The notes beneath the pieces are model-generated. The model made no database searches. It had not been told where the DNA came from and was given only the letters and a program-made list of their open reading frames with translations. The position numbers and the translations under genes were made by a program. From an uncultured Pelagibacteraceae bacterium (GTDB lineage Bacteria; Pseudomonadota; Alphaproteobacteria; Pelagibacterales; Pelagibacteraceae), in assembly GCA_902618205.1 (NCBI GenBank), contig CACMZL010000002.1, positions 186,001 to 250,000 on the forward strand: a DNA stretch of 64,000 nt, written 5' to 3'. Of the stretch, positions 1 to 12,499 are shown one piece after another. Each line of letters begins with the position of its first letter. Within the stretch, counting starts at the first letter, position 1.

Positions 1-48
1 TTTGAAGAAAAATTAAAATCCACAAAGCCTTGGATATTTAATGATTAA
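1..48 (+). CDS. leuD: 3-isopropylmalate dehydratase small subunit, C-terminal end only (partial)
   Basis: An open frame enters from the left edge and ends at TAA 46-48, giving the last 15 residues ([15 protein letters not shown]). It overlaps the leuB start by 8 bases. The assignment to leuD rests mainly on position, because leuD normally precedes leuB directly, and on a C-terminus of plausible type. Too little sequence is present to confirm the family. Confidence 0.5.
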   Translation, partial: FEEKLKSTKPWIFND

Positions 49-1150
49 AGTCAAAAAAAGAAAATTCTTATTATTACCAGGTGATGGCATTGGTCCCGAG
101 GTTATTGGTGAAGTTAAAAAAATTATAACTTGGTTTAATGTAAATAAATCTCTTGATTTTGATATGGAAGAGGCTTTAGTTGGAGGAGCATCTTACGACA
201 AGCATGGAACACCGATTACAGATGAAGTATTTTATAAATCATTAGAATGTGAAGCAGTCATTTTAGGAGCTGTGGGTGGACCAAAATATGATAATTTAGA
301 TTTTTCCAAAAGACCTGAGAGAGCTCTTCTGAAGCTAAGAAAAGAATTAAAATTATTTGCAAATTTGAGGCCTGCAATTTGTTTTAAACAATTAGTTGAG
401 GCATCTACGCTAAAACCTGAAATCGTATCAGGTCTAGACATCATGATTGTTAGAGAATTGACAGGTGGTATTTATTTTGGTGAGCCGAGAGGTATCAAGC
501 CAATTGATAAAGGTGAACGTAAAGGAATAAACACTCATACTTATACTTCATCAGAAATTAAAAGAGTTGCTAGAGTTGCATTTGATCTAGCAAAGAAGAG
601 AAACAATAAAGTTACTTCCTGTGAAAAATCGAATGTTATGGAAGCAGGTCAATTATGGAAAGAGGAAGTTCAAAATCTTCACGATAAAGAATTTAAAGAT
701 GTTGAGTTAAATCATATGCTTGCAGATAATTGTGCAATGCAACTTTTGAGAAATCCAAAGCAATTTGATGTAATTGTGACAGATAATTTGTTTGGTGATA
801 TGTTGTCAGATGAAGCATCTATGTTGACAGGATCTTTAGGTTTACTACCTTCAGCTTCTTTGGGTGCAAAAAATAAAGATGGTGAAATGAGAGCAATGTA
901 TGAGCCTGTTCATGGATCTGCTCCAGATATTGCTGGAAAAGGAATTGCAAATCCAATTGCAACCATCTTGAGTTTTGCAATGGCCCTGAGGTACTCTCTT
1001 GATTTAGATAAAGAGGCTGATGACTTAGAAAAAGCAGTGCAAAATGTACTAGATGATGGGTTAAGAACTAAAGATATTATGTCAAAAGGAACAAAAGAAA
1101 TTTCAACTTCTGGTATGGGAGATGCGATTATTGCATATTTGCAAAAATAA
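41..1150 (+). CDS. leuB: 3-isopropylmalate dehydrogenase
   Basis: Third step of leucine synthesis: NAD-dependent oxidative decarboxylation of 3-isopropylmalate in the cytoplasm. The 369-residue protein has the family length and signatures: GDGIGPEV near the N-terminus, [13 protein letters not shown] for substrate arginines, [14 protein letters not shown], the CEKSNVME segment, the metal-binding [15 protein letters not shown] stretch, and the NAD-binding [15 protein letters not shown] loop. The ATG overlaps the end of the presumed leuD, so the two are translationally coupled. It closes the leucine genes; the next gene, 32 bases on, starts DMSP catabolism. Confidence 0.95.
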   Translation: MIKVKKRKFLLLPGDGIGPEVIGEVKKIITWFNVNKSLDFDMEEALVGGASYDKHGTPITDEVFYKSLECEAVILGAVGGPKYDNLDFSKRPERALLKLRKELKLFANLRPAICFKQLVEASTLKPEIVSGLDIMIVRELTGGIYFGEPRGIKPIDKGERKGINTHTYTSSEIKRVARVAFDLAKKRNNKVTSCEKSNVMEAGQLWKEEVQNLHDKEFKDVELNHMLADNCAMQLLRNPKQFDVIVTDNLFGDMLSDEASMLTGSLGLLPSASLGAKNKDGEMRAMYEPVHGSAPDIAGKGIANPIATILSFAMALRYSLDLDKEADDLEKAVQNVLDDGLRTKDIMSKGTKEISTSGMGDAIIAYLQK

Positions 1151-1182
1151 AAAAATTAACTTAATTTGATACTATTAAATTT

Positions 1183-2943
1183 ATGACTGTTTATTCCGCA
1201 CCTGTGAAAGATATGATGTTCTTATTTGAACATCTAAAAGATAATAAAAATTATAACGAAATTGAAAAATATAAAGAAGTTACTTCTGATCTAGTAAAAG
1301 ATATCTTAGAGGAAGCTGCAAAAATTAATGAAGAAATGCTTCTTCCTTTAGCAAAAGCTGGAGACGAAAATCCTTGTGTCTATGAAAATGGAGTAGTTAG
1401 AACCCCTCCAGGTTATAAAGAGGCATATTCAAAATTTATAGAAGATGGATGGGTATCTTTAACTTGTGATCCAAAATATGGTGGTCAAGGAATGCCAAAA
1501 ACTGTAAGTGCTTTTTTTGATGAAATGCTTTCATCATCAAGTTTATCTTTTAAATTATATAGTGAATTAAGTATAGGTGCATATAATTGTATTTTGAGTC
1601 ATGCAACTGAAGAAATCAAAAACACATATCTTCCTAAAATTGTTGAGGGTAAATGGAGTGGGACAATGTGTTTAACAGAGCCTCAATGTGGAACAGATTT
1701 AGGATTAATAAAAACAAAGGCAATTAAAAATGAAAATGGTACTTATAATATAAGTGGACAAAAAATCTTTATTACTTCTGGTGACCATGATTTAACTGAA
1801 AATATTATACACCTTGTTTTAGCAAGAACGCAGGACGCACCAAAAGGAACGAAGGGGATAAGTTTATTTTTAGTACCAAAATATGAAATTAATGATGATG
1901 GATCAATTGGTCCAAGAAACGGCGTCAATACTGTTTCAATTGAATCAAAAATGGGTATTAAAGGTTCACCGGCATGTGTATTAAGTTTTGATGATGCCAA
2001 AGGGTATATGATCGGACCAGAGAACAAAGGCTTAAATTCTATGTTTACAATGATGAACTTAGAAAGAATCGTTGTCGGTATACAAGGATTAGGTCTATCT
2101 GAAACAGCTTATCAAACTGCTTTAAGTTATTCTAAAGAGAGAAAACAAGGTAAATCAAATAATAATTCTAATGGAGAAACAGATTTAATTATTAAGCATG
2201 CAGATATAAGAAGAAGTTTATTAAATATGAAGTCTATAATTGAGGGAGAAAGATCCTTATCTTTTTGGATGGCTCAGCAGGTAGATGTAAGCTTAAGTCA
2301 TAGTTCAGAGGAAGTAAAAAAAGATGCATCGGATATTGTAGGTCTTATGACGCCTGTAATTAAGTCATTTTTTACAGATATGGGTATGGAAATAACCAAT
2401 GAAGCAATTCAGGTTTTTGGTGGCTATGGTTATACAAAAGACCAAGGAATAGAACAATTATTTAGAGATAATAGAATTACACCTATTTATGAAGGAACTA
2501 ATTCAGTGCAGGCAATTGATTTTGTATTTAGAAAAATAAGTCAGAAAAAAGTTTTTGATAATTTTATGAAATATGTAGAAACAGAAATTCAAGATTGTTC
2601 AAAAGTAGATAAATTAAATGAACATGTAAAAAAAATATCTGAATTAAAAAATATATTGTCAGATTTCACTGACTGGATATCTCCTAATGGTAACACACCA
2701 AAAGACGATATAAGCGCATCATGTAACGATTATTTAAGATTTTTTGGTTATTTTTGTCTTTCATTTATATGGCTAAAGACAATGAGAAAAAGCTATGAAA
2801 ATTTGGAAAATAATAAAGAGTTTTATGAAGATAAATTAAATACAGGAAATTACTATTTTGATAAAATTTTGCCTAGAGCTGAGAGCCATTATAAATCTGC
2901 TATTTCTGGTAGTAAATATACTATGAGCGCAAAATTTAACTGA
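1183..2943 (+). CDS. dmdC: Acyl-CoA dehydrogenase, probable 3-methylmercaptopropionyl-CoA dehydrogenase
   Basis: FAD-dependent alpha,beta-dehydrogenation of an acyl-CoA. Beside dmdB and dmdA the substrate is inferred to be 3-methylmercaptopropionyl-CoA, giving methylthioacryloyl-CoA. The protein is 586 residues, matching the long DmdC-type subfamily rather than the ~390-residue short-chain enzymes. Visible are CLTEPQCGTDLG in the middle domain, GGYGYTKDQGIEQLFRDNRI, and PIYEGTN whose Glu437 is the expected catalytic base, followed by an extra C-terminal domain. Its TGA overlaps the dmdB ATG (ATGA), so they are coupled. DmdC-type enzymes also resemble general long acyl-CoA dehydrogenases, so context carries the specificity. 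Confidence 0.85.
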   Translation: MTVYSAPVKDMMFLFEHLKDNKNYNEIEKYKEVTSDLVKDILEEAAKINEEMLLPLAKAGDENPCVYENGVVRTPPGYKEAYSKFIEDGWVSLTCDPKYGGQGMPKTVSAFFDEMLSSSSLSFKLYSELSIGAYNCILSHATEEIKNTYLPKIVEGKWSGTMCLTEPQCGTDLGLIKTKAIKNENGTYNISGQKIFITSGDHDLTENIIHLVLARTQDAPKGTKGISLFLVPKYEINDDGSIGPRNGVNTVSIESKMGIKGSPACVLSFDDAKGYMIGPENKGLNSMFTMMNLERIVVGIQGLGLSETAYQTALSYSKERKQGKSNNNSNGETDLIIKHADIRRSLLNMKSIIEGERSLSFWMAQQVDVSLSHSSEEVKKDASDIVGLMTPVIKSFFTDMGMEITNEAIQVFGGYGYTKDQGIEQLFRDNRITPIYEGTNSVQAIDFVFRKISQKKVFDNFMKYVETEIQDCSKVDKLNEHVKKISELKNILSDFTDWISPNGNTPKDDISASCNDYLRFFGYFCLSFIWLKTMRKSYENLENNKEFYEDKLNTGNYYFDKILPRAESHYKSAISGSKYTMSAKFN

Positions 2944-4571
2944 TGAACAAATATAATCAGAACTTAGATAAAAATCCTTCAAATTATGTCCCGTTAACAC
3001 CGCTTAGCTTTCTAGAAAGAGCAAAAGATATTTATCCAAATTATGAGGCTTTAGTATATGAAACAAAATCTTTCACATGGACTGAAGTATTTAACAGGTG
3101 CATCAAATTTGCAAGTGCACTAGAGAAGATTGGTATTGTTGAAGGAGACACAGTTTCAGTTATGACCTTTAATACTCCAGAGATTTTCGAGGCACATTAT
3201 TCTGTTCCTATGACAGGAGCTGTTTTAAATACAATTAATTCAAGACTTGATGCAAAAACTGTTGCTTATATTTTAGAACACAGTGAAGCAAAAGTATTAA
3301 TAATAGACAGGCAATTACATGCTATTGCAGAAAAGGCTTTATCAACTTTAAAAGACAAACCAATTGTAATTGATGTTCAAGACGATTTTGCAGATCAATC
3401 CTTATTAAAAAAAATTGGTGATAGAGAATATGAGGAATTTTTAAATACTGGTGATGAAAATTATATTTGGAAAAAACCAAAGGATGAGTGGCAAGCGATT
3501 TCTTTAAGTTATACATCTGGAACAACTGGAAATCCAAAAGGTGTTGTTTATCATCATAGAGGTTCTTATTTAATGTCAACAGGTAGTGCCGTTGCTTGGA
3601 ATATGCCAAATAGATTAAATTTTTTAACAGTTGTACCAATGTTCCACTGTAATGGATGGGGGTACCCGTGGACAATACCAATGTTAAATGGAAAAACAGT
3701 TTGTTTAAGAGCTATTGATGTAAAAAAAATATTTGAATTAATTGAAAAGCATGACATTACCCATTTTGGAGGCGCACCTATTGTACTTAATATGATAACA
3801 GGTGCATCACAAAATGATATCAAAGAATTAAAAAACAAAGTTTATGTTTTAACTGCTGGAGCACCACCTCCAAGTATTATTTTCAAAAAAATGAAAGCAT
3901 TAGGATTTGAGGTAATGCATGTCTATGGTTTAACAGAAACATATGGACATGTTTTACAATGTGCTTGGAATGATGAATGGAATGGTTTTGAAGAAGATAA
4001 AATTAATGAAATTAAAGCAAGGCAAGGTGTGAGATTTCCAAACACAGAAGGAGTAGTTGTTTTAGATCCAGAAACTATGAAACCGGTGCCTAAGGATGGA
4101 GAAACCATTGGCGAAATAATGATCAAAGGTAATGTTGTTATGAAAGGATATTTTAAGGACAAAGAGGCTACTGAAAAGGCTATGAAAGATGGATGGTTTC
4201 ACTCTGGCGATTTGGCAGTTATTTATCCAGATGGATACATCAAGGTTAAAGATAGGTCGAAAGATATTATTATTTCAGGTGGAGAGAATATTTCTTCTAT
4301 CGAAATCGAAAACACACTTTCTAAGCACCCAGCTGTTTCAATTGTTGCAGTAGTAGCAAAACCAGATGAGAAATGGGGAGAAGTTCCATGCGCATTTATA
4401 GAGAAAGTGGCAGATAAAGAGACAAATGAAAAAGAATTAATCGATTTTTGTAGAGAAACTCTAGCAGGGTTCAAAATTCCAAAAAAAATTGACTTCTGTG
4501 AACTTCCAAAAACATCAACAGGAAAAATCCAAAAATTTGAATTAAGAAAAAGAGCTAAGGAACTTAATTAG
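2943..4571 (+). CDS. dmdB: Acyl-CoA synthetase, probable 3-methylmercaptopropionate-CoA ligase
   Basis: ATP-dependent CoA ligase of the ANL superfamily, inferred to activate 3-methylmercaptopropionate made by DmdA. The 542-residue protein shows the phosphate loop YTSGTTGNPKGVVYHH (about residues 189-204), the adenylate motif HVYGLTETYG, GWFHSGDLA, the hinge region KDRSKDIIISGGENIS, and the C-terminal catalytic lysine in KTSTGKIQ (Lys528). It is coupled to dmdC by an ATGA overlap and followed 65 bases later by dmdA. The family also includes medium-chain fatty acyl ligases; the dmd neighbourhood makes the sulfur substrate most likely. Confidence 0.87.
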   Translation: MNKYNQNLDKNPSNYVPLTPLSFLERAKDIYPNYEALVYETKSFTWTEVFNRCIKFASALEKIGIVEGDTVSVMTFNTPEIFEAHYSVPMTGAVLNTINSRLDAKTVAYILEHSEAKVLIIDRQLHAIAEKALSTLKDKPIVIDVQDDFADQSLLKKIGDREYEEFLNTGDENYIWKKPKDEWQAISLSYTSGTTGNPKGVVYHHRGSYLMSTGSAVAWNMPNRLNFLTVVPMFHCNGWGYPWTIPMLNGKTVCLRAIDVKKIFELIEKHDITHFGGAPIVLNMITGASQNDIKELKNKVYVLTAGAPPPSIIFKKMKALGFEVMHVYGLTETYGHVLQCAWNDEWNGFEEDKINEIKARQGVRFPNTEGVVVLDPETMKPVPKDGETIGEIMIKGNVVMKGYFKDKEATEKAMKDGWFHSGDLAVIYPDGYIKVKDRSKDIIISGGENISSIEIENTLSKHPAVSIVAVVAKPDEKWGEVPCAFIEKVADKETNEKELIDFCRETLAGFKIPKKIDFCELPKTSTGKIQKFELRKRAKELN

Positions 4572-4636
4572 ATTTCTTTCAAATAAACAACTTACTTTCT
4601 TTACAAATTGATAAAAAGATGACACTAAGCTAAAAA

Positions 4637-5746
4637 ATGAAAAACTTTTCAATTGCAAAATCAAGAAGACTTAGAGGTACGCCTTATACATCAAGAATTG
4701 AAAAACAAGGTGTTACAGCTTACACAATATACAATCATATGTTGCTTCCTGCTGCATTTGGTTCTTTAGAAGACTCATATCATCATTTAAAAGAGCATGT
4801 TCAAGTTTGGGATGTGGCTGCTGAAAGACAAGTAGAGATTACTGGAAAAGATGCTGCAAAATTGGTTCAACTTATGACTTGTAGAGATCTTTCGAAATCA
4901 AAAGATGGAAGATGTTATTATTGTCCAATCATAGATGATAATGCTGGATTAATTAATGATCCAGTTGTTCTAAGATTTAATGAGAATAAATGGTGGGTTT
5001 CTATTGCAGATACGGATGTAATCTTATTTGCAAAAGGATTGGCAATTGGAAATAAATTTGATGTAAATATTATCGAACCCGAAGTTGACATTATGGCTGT
5101 GCAAGGGCCTAAATCATTTAAATTAATGGAAAAAGTTTTTGGTGAAAAAATAACAAATTTAAAATTTTTTGGTTTTGATTATTTTGATTTTGCTGGAGCC
5201 AAACATTTAATTGCTCAATCAGGATGGTCTAAACAAGGTGGATATGAAATATATGTAGAGAATAATGAGGCGGGTTTAAAACTATACGATCATTTATTTG
5301 AAATAGGAGATGAGTTTAATATTAGAGCAGGATGTCCTAATTTAATTGAACGTATCGAAAGTGGATTACTTTCTCAAGGAAACGATATGGACAATGCAGA
5401 CAACCCATACGAATGTGGCTTTGATAAATATATTAATATTGATAGTGATGTTGAATTTCTAGGAAAAGAGAAATTGAAAAAAATAAAGTCTGAAGGAATT
5501 AAAAGAAAACTAATGGGCGTTAAAATTGATACTGATAAAATAAGCGTAACTGGTTCAATGAATTTAACAGATGAAAAAAATAATATAATCGGAGAACTAA
5601 GATCAGGTTGTTACAATCCAACTTTTAAACAGGTAATTGGTATAGCTATGATAAAAAAACCATATTTTGAAGCAAAGCAAACATTCAAAATTGATATAAA
5701 TGGTAATAGTTTTAACGGAACAGTTTGCGATTTACCTTTCATTTAG
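4637..5746 (+). CDS. dmdA: Tetrahydrofolate-dependent dimethylsulfoniopropionate demethylase
   Basis: Moves one methyl group from DMSP to tetrahydrofolate, giving 3-methylmercaptopropionate and 5-methyl-THF, the committed step of the assimilatory DMSP route. The 369-residue protein is a GcvT relative (GCV_T fold, then a C-terminal barrel from about residue 280). I recognise it as DmdA rather than glycine-cleavage T protein from its N-terminal [13 protein letters not shown], the [12 protein letters not shown] segment, [17 protein letters not shown], and the adjoining CoA ligase and dehydrogenase genes. It starts after a 65-base gap and may have its own promoter, but I see no convincing -35/-10 pair there. 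DmdA is characteristic of SAR11 and Rhodobacteraceae. Confidence 0.93.
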   Translation: MKNFSIAKSRRLRGTPYTSRIEKQGVTAYTIYNHMLLPAAFGSLEDSYHHLKEHVQVWDVAAERQVEITGKDAAKLVQLMTCRDLSKSKDGRCYYCPIIDDNAGLINDPVVLRFNENKWWVSIADTDVILFAKGLAIGNKFDVNIIEPEVDIMAVQGPKSFKLMEKVFGEKITNLKFFGFDYFDFAGAKHLIAQSGWSKQGGYEIYVENNEAGLKLYDHLFEIGDEFNIRAGCPNLIERIESGLLSQGNDMDNADNPYECGFDKYINIDSDVEFLGKEKLKKIKSEGIKRKLMGVKIDTDKISVTGSMNLTDEKNNIIGELRSGCYNPTFKQVIGIAMIKKPYFEAKQTFKIDINGNSFNGTVCDLPFI

Positions 5747-5760
5747 TATAAATCTTTAAA

Positions 5761-6771
5761 ATGACTAATATAGCTATCATCGGTGCAACCGGTAATGTTG
5801 GAAGAAAGACACTAGAAGTTATAGAAAAAAAGGATATTAAATTTAATAACCTTTTTTTAGTAGCTTCTTCTAATAGTGCTGGAAAAAAAATAAGTTTTAA
5901 GGGCAAAGATTATGAAGTCCACGATCTTGAAAAATATGATTTTTCAAATGCAAATATAACTTTTTTTGCAGCAGGTGGTAAAATTGCAGAACAATATGCA
6001 GAAAGTGCAGCAAAATTAACAACTGTAATTGATAATTCTAGTTTTTTTAGAATGGATCCTGACGTTCCACTTATTGTACCTCAAGTGAACGCAGAAAAAA
6101 TTAATGAAATGAAAAAAAATATTGTGGCAAATCCTAACTGCTCAACAGCTCAGTTAGTATTAGCTCTTAAACCTTTACATGATTTATATAAAATAAAAAG
6201 AGTAATAGTTTCCACCTATCAATCTGTTTCTGGAGGCGGAAAAGCACCTATGGATGAATTGATTGAACAAACTAAATCTTATCTTAATGGAAATTCTGTT
6301 GAATCTAAAAATTTTACTAAACAAATAGCTTTCAATATCATTCCTCACATTGATGTTTTTTCGGATGATGGATACACAAAAGAAGAATTAAAAATGACTA
6401 ATGAAACAAAAAAAATACTGGACAATAATATAGAGCTAACAGCTACGTGCGTTAGAATTCCTGTTCTTGTATCACATTCAGAGTCGGTAAATATAGAGTT
6501 TGAAAATCCTTATTCTCTAGAACAAATCAGAGAAGCATTAAATAATGCTGATGGTTGTAGCGTTATAGATAAAAGAGAAAATGGAGGATATAGTACACCA
6601 ATAGAAGCAACTGGTAGTGATGAAACATTTATCTCAAGAATTAGAGATGATAAAACAAAAGAGAATTCAATTAATTTGTGGATCGTTTCAGATAACCTAT
6701 TAAGAGGCGCCGCATTAAATTCTGTTGAAATTGCAGAAACAATAATGAAAGCAAATCAAAATGGAAAATAA
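5761..6771 (+). CDS. asd: Aspartate-semialdehyde dehydrogenase
   Basis: Reduces aspartyl-4-phosphate to aspartate semialdehyde with NADPH, feeding lysine/diaminopimelate, threonine and methionine synthesis. The 336-residue protein begins with a Rossmann motif (IIGATGNVGRKTLEVI). It carries the active-site cysteine in NPNCSTAQLVLALKPL (Cys127), the STYQSVSGGGKAPMDEL region, and the catalytic histidine in RIPVLVSHSESVNIEF. The 3' end overlaps sdhC by 11 bases, so it probably leads the sdh transcript. Confidence 0.95.
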   Translation: MTNIAIIGATGNVGRKTLEVIEKKDIKFNNLFLVASSNSAGKKISFKGKDYEVHDLEKYDFSNANITFFAAGGKIAEQYAESAAKLTTVIDNSSFFRMDPDVPLIVPQVNAEKINEMKKNIVANPNCSTAQLVLALKPLHDLYKIKRVIVSTYQSVSGGGKAPMDELIEQTKSYLNGNSVESKNFTKQIAFNIIPHIDVFSDDGYTKEELKMTNETKKILDNNIELTATCVRIPVLVSHSESVNIEFENPYSLEQIREALNNADGCSVIDKRENGGYSTPIEATGSDETFISRIRDDKTKENSINLWIVSDNLLRGAALNSVEIAETIMKANQNGK

Positions 6772-7141
6772 TCCTTTATCTCCTCATATTCAAATTTATA
6801 GATGGCATGTATCATCTTTAGTTTCAATATCTCATAGAATTACAGGAATAATAAATATATTAGCAATAACTTTAATTTGTATCTTTTTTATTTTTTTTTC
6901 ATTTAGTGAAGGAAGTCATGAATTTATAAAATTATTCCTCCAATCTATTATTGGAAAATTTTTCATATTGGGTCTTACATGGTCTTTTAGTTTTCAAATC
7001 TTAAGTGAGATAAGACATTTAATAATGGATTTTGGTTATGGATTTGAATTAAAAACTACAAAGATTACTGGCTTGATTGTAATATTTGGATCTTTTGTAT
7101 TAACCGTTTCAATTTATTTAATAGGAAGAAATTTATTGTAA
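6761..7141 (+). CDS. sdhC: Succinate dehydrogenase cytochrome b556-type membrane anchor SdhC, lacking the heme-ligand histidine
   Basis: One of two membrane anchors of complex II that pass electrons to ubiquinone. The 126-residue protein has three hydrophobic helices (about 30-48, 62-82, 100-122) and the N-terminal signature RPLSPH-like SPHIQIYRWHVSS plus SISHRITG, keeping the quinone-site Ser22 and Arg26 (E. coli Ser27/Arg31). EIRHLIMDFG matches E. coli GIRHMMMDFG. Seven residues before that histidine, where E. coli has axial heme ligand His84, this protein has Gln79 (codon 6995-6997). It overlaps asd by 11 bases and sdhD by one. Confidence 0.92.
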   Translation: MENNPLSPHIQIYRWHVSSLVSISHRITGIINILAITLICIFFIFFSFSEGSHEFIKLFLQSIIGKFFILGLTWSFSFQILSEIRHLIMDFGYGFELKTTKITGLIVIFGSFVLTVSIYLIGRNLL

Positions 7142-7470
7142 TGAGAGCAGTAACAAAAAAGTGGGTATTTCTAAAAGTGAGTTCTCTCATATTAGTACCT
7201 TTGATGTTATGGTTTGCTTTAAATTTGGTTAGTATTTACGATAAAAGTTACTTAGAGATATTAACTTTTCTAACTTCTCAACCTTCAAAGTTCATATTTA
7301 GTCTTTTTCTTATTTTTGCTTACTTTTTCTCGGCATTAAGCATAAGGGAGGTTTTTGAAGACTATATTAAGGACGAAAAAATCAAAAATGCCGCAAACAA
7401 AGCTTTAAATTTTTTTGCTATAACAATTCCTTTAATTACAATATTTTCGGTATTTAAACTAACTATATGA
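7141..7470 (+). CDS. sdhD: Succinate dehydrogenase membrane anchor SdhD, with no histidine or cysteine
   Basis: Second complex II anchor, recognised by size (109 residues), three hydrophobic helices (about 13-32, 51-68, 88-107), position between sdhC and sdhA, and the quinone-site DY pair (Asp74-Tyr75, E. coli Asp82-Tyr83) in [14 protein letters not shown]. Eleven residues before that Asp, where E. coli has axial heme ligand His71, there is Phe63 (codon 7327-7329). The whole protein contains no His and no Cys, so the Cys ligand reported for yeast Sdh4 is not available either. It overlaps sdhC by one base and sdhA by four. Confidence 0.88.
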   Translation: MRAVTKKWVFLKVSSLILVPLMLWFALNLVSIYDKSYLEILTFLTSQPSKFIFSLFLIFAYFFSALSIREVFEDYIKDEKIKNAANKALNFFAITIPLITIFSVFKLTI

Positions 7471-9242
7471 AATCTTATAATATTATAGATCATGAATACG
7501 ATGTCGTTGTGCTTGGTGCTGGAGGTTCTGGCCTAAGAGCTGCAGTTGGCTTAAGTGAAGCTGGATTAAAAACTGCATGCATTTCTAAAGTCTTTCCAAC
7601 TAGAAGTCATACATCAGCTGCCCAAGGTGGAATTTCAGCAGCCCTTGGAAATATGGGAGAAGATGATTGGCGTTGGCATATGTACGATACTGTAAAAGGA
7701 GCAGATTGGTTAGGCGATCAAGATAGTATTGAATATTTGTGTAAGGAAGCTCCAAAAGCAGTATTAGAATTAGAAAAGTATGGTGTTCCTTTTAGCAGAA
7801 CTGAAGACGGAAAAATTTATCAAAGACCATTTGGAGGAATGACAAAAAATTATGGAAATGGAATTGTACAAAGAACTTGTGCTGCAGCAGACAGAACTGG
7901 TCATGCAATTCTTCATACATTGTATGGTCAAGCACTTAAACATAACACAGAATTTTTTATAGAATATTTTGCATTAGATTTAATTATGAAAGATGGACAA
8001 TGCAAAGGTTTAATAGCTTGGAATTTAAATGACGGAACTATTCATCGTTTTAGATCTCACATAACAATTATAGCCACAGGGGGATATGGGAAAGTGTATT
8101 ACTCAGCAACATCCGCACATACTTGTACTGGTGATGGTAATGCAATGGTATTAAGAGCTGGATTACCTCTTCAAGATATGGAGTTTGTACAATTTCACCC
8201 AACAGGAATATATGGACATGGAACACTTATTTCTGAAGGTGTAAGAGGTGAAGGTGGATATTTGGTAAACTCTAAAGGTGAAAGATTTATGGAGAGATAT
8301 GCTCCCAACGCTAAAGATCTTGCATCAAGAGATGTAGTTAGCAGATCAATGTCAATTGAAATAAATGAGGGAAGAGGTGTTGGTAAAGATCAAGACCATG
8401 TTCATTTGTATTTAAGTCATTTAGATAAAAAAGTTATTGAAGATAGATTGCCAGGAATTACAGAAGCAGCAAGATTATTTGCAAATGTAGATGTAACTAA
8501 AGAACCAATACCAGTTGTTCCAACAGTTCATTATAATATGGGCGGTATACCAACAAATTATAAAGCTGAAGTTTTAACAGTAAATGGGTCTCAAAAAACA
8601 GTCCCAGGTTTGATGGCGATTGGTGAGGCTGCGTGCGTATCTGTTCATGGAGCAAATAGATTAGGTTCAAATTCACTTATTGACTTGGTTGTTTTTGGAA
8701 GAGCTGCAGCTAAGAGAGCAGCGGAATTAGTAAAACCTGGTACGCCTCACGAAGAAGTTAGTGAAAGCGAAACTGAAAAATGTCTAAATAGATTTGATAA
8801 ACTAAGGTATGCAGAGGGAGATAACGGAACCGCCGAACTTAGACTGGCGATGCAAAAAACAATGCAGTCTAAATGTGCTGTATTTAGAACTGAAAAGAAT
8901 CTTAAAGAGGGTGTGGATGAGATCAGAAAAACTTATGACGGCATGGAGTCGATTTCTGTTAAAGATAAATCATTGGTATTCAATACTGATTTAGTTGAGA
9001 CTTTAGAGTTTGATAATTTAATTAGACAAGCGATAACAACTGTAGATTCTGCATATCACAGAAAAGAAAGCAGAGGAGCTCATGCTCGTGAAGATTATCC
9101 GAAAAGAAATGACGAGAAATTTATGAAACATACATTATCTTGGTGTGATGGAAAAAATACTAAAATTGAATACAGAGATGTACATACTTCAACATTAACA
9201 AATGAAGTCCAATATTTTCCTCCACAAGAAAGAGTGTATTAA
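7467..9242 (+). CDS. sdhA: Succinate dehydrogenase flavoprotein subunit
   Basis: Oxidises succinate to fumarate and passes electrons to SdhB. The 591-residue protein has the FAD dinucleotide fold ([21 protein letters not shown]), covalent FAD attachment histidine in SHTSAAQGG (His48), the substrate segment [19 protein letters not shown]-type residues in [22 protein letters not shown], and the second FAD motif [17 protein letters not shown]. The C-terminal segment [18 protein letters not shown] is typical of SdhA rather than fumarate reductase. It ends one base into sdhB. Confidence 0.98.
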   Translation: MKSYNIIDHEYDVVVLGAGGSGLRAAVGLSEAGLKTACISKVFPTRSHTSAAQGGISAALGNMGEDDWRWHMYDTVKGADWLGDQDSIEYLCKEAPKAVLELEKYGVPFSRTEDGKIYQRPFGGMTKNYGNGIVQRTCAAADRTGHAILHTLYGQALKHNTEFFIEYFALDLIMKDGQCKGLIAWNLNDGTIHRFRSHITIIATGGYGKVYYSATSAHTCTGDGNAMVLRAGLPLQDMEFVQFHPTGIYGHGTLISEGVRGEGGYLVNSKGERFMERYAPNAKDLASRDVVSRSMSIEINEGRGVGKDQDHVHLYLSHLDKKVIEDRLPGITEAARLFANVDVTKEPIPVVPTVHYNMGGIPTNYKAEVLTVNGSQKTVPGLMAIGEAACVSVHGANRLGSNSLIDLVVFGRAAAKRAAELVKPGTPHEEVSESETEKCLNRFDKLRYAEGDNGTAELRLAMQKTMQSKCAVFRTEKNLKEGVDEIRKTYDGMESISVKDKSLVFNTDLVETLEFDNLIRQAITTVDSAYHRKESRGAHAREDYPKRNDEKFMKHTLSWCDGKNTKIEYRDVHTSTLTNEVQYFPPQERVY

Positions 9243-10015
9243 TGGTTCAATTAAATTTACCACAAAACTCAAAAGTTAATAAAGGTAAATATTTTAAAGA
9301 CAAAACCGGTTCAAAGAATATCAGAAAAGTAAATGTTTACAGATGGGATCCATCAACTGGAGAGAACCCAAGAATAGACACATATGAAGTAGACATGGAT
9401 AATTGTCCATCTAAAGTTTTAGACATACTAAATAAAATTAAAAACGAAATTGATCCAACACTTGCATATAGAAGATCTTGTGCGCATGGAGTTTGTGGTT
9501 CTTGTGCAATGAATATGGGTGGAAAAAATGGTCTTGCATGTACTAAGCCACATGCAGAAATTAAGGGAGATATAGATATATACCCTTTGCCTCACTTAAA
9601 AGTAAAAAAAGATTTAATAGGAGACTTAAGTGGATTATATAAACAATACCAATCCATTGAACCTTGGTTAAAAAATAATTCAAAAAGTGAAACAACAGAA
9701 ATTCATCAATCTCCAGAAGATAGAGCTAAACTTGATGGAGCTTATGAATGTATAATGTGTGCTTGTTGTTCTACTTCATGTCCTAGTTATTGGTGGAATG
9801 GCGATAAGTATTTAGGTCCTGCAGTTTTATTACAAGCTTATAGATGGATAATGGATAGCAGAGACGAAGATAGAAAGGAAAGACTTCAAAAGGTTGCAGA
9901 TGAACTTAAGCTTTATAGATGCCACACGATTTTGAACTGCACTAACGCATGTCCAAAAGGATTAAATCCAGCAAAAGCTATTGCTGAGATAAAGAAAATG
10001 CTTGCAACCACATAA
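9242..10015 (+). CDS. sdhB: Succinate dehydrogenase iron-sulfur subunit
   Basis: Relays electrons from FAD to quinone. Three clusters are visible in order in the 257-residue protein: [2Fe-2S] in [14 protein letters not shown] with the later Cys of GLAC, [4Fe-4S] in [13 protein letters not shown], and [3Fe-4S] in [14 protein letters not shown]. The quinone-site Pro and Trp after the second motif (CPSYWWNG) and the histidine of CHTILNC are kept. That shows the quinone pocket is preserved even though the anchors lack heme ligands. It is the last gene of sdhCDAB, with mmsA 20 bases downstream. Confidence 0.98.
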   Translation: MVQLNLPQNSKVNKGKYFKDKTGSKNIRKVNVYRWDPSTGENPRIDTYEVDMDNCPSKVLDILNKIKNEIDPTLAYRRSCAHGVCGSCAMNMGGKNGLACTKPHAEIKGDIDIYPLPHLKVKKDLIGDLSGLYKQYQSIEPWLKNNSKSETTEIHQSPEDRAKLDGAYECIMCACCSTSCPSYWWNGDKYLGPAVLLQAYRWIMDSRDEDRKERLQKVADELKLYRCHTILNCTNACPKGLNPAKAIAEIKKMLATT

Positions 10016-10035
10016 TTACTTATTTAAATACATCC

Positions 10036-12496
<2,461 letters not shown>

Positions 12497-12499
12497 TTA

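Noticed and set aside
4572-4636. Promoter or regulatory RNA upstream of dmdA
   Set aside because: Only a loose TTTACA-like hexamer without a matching -10 is visible, and no stable hairpin; not enough to call.
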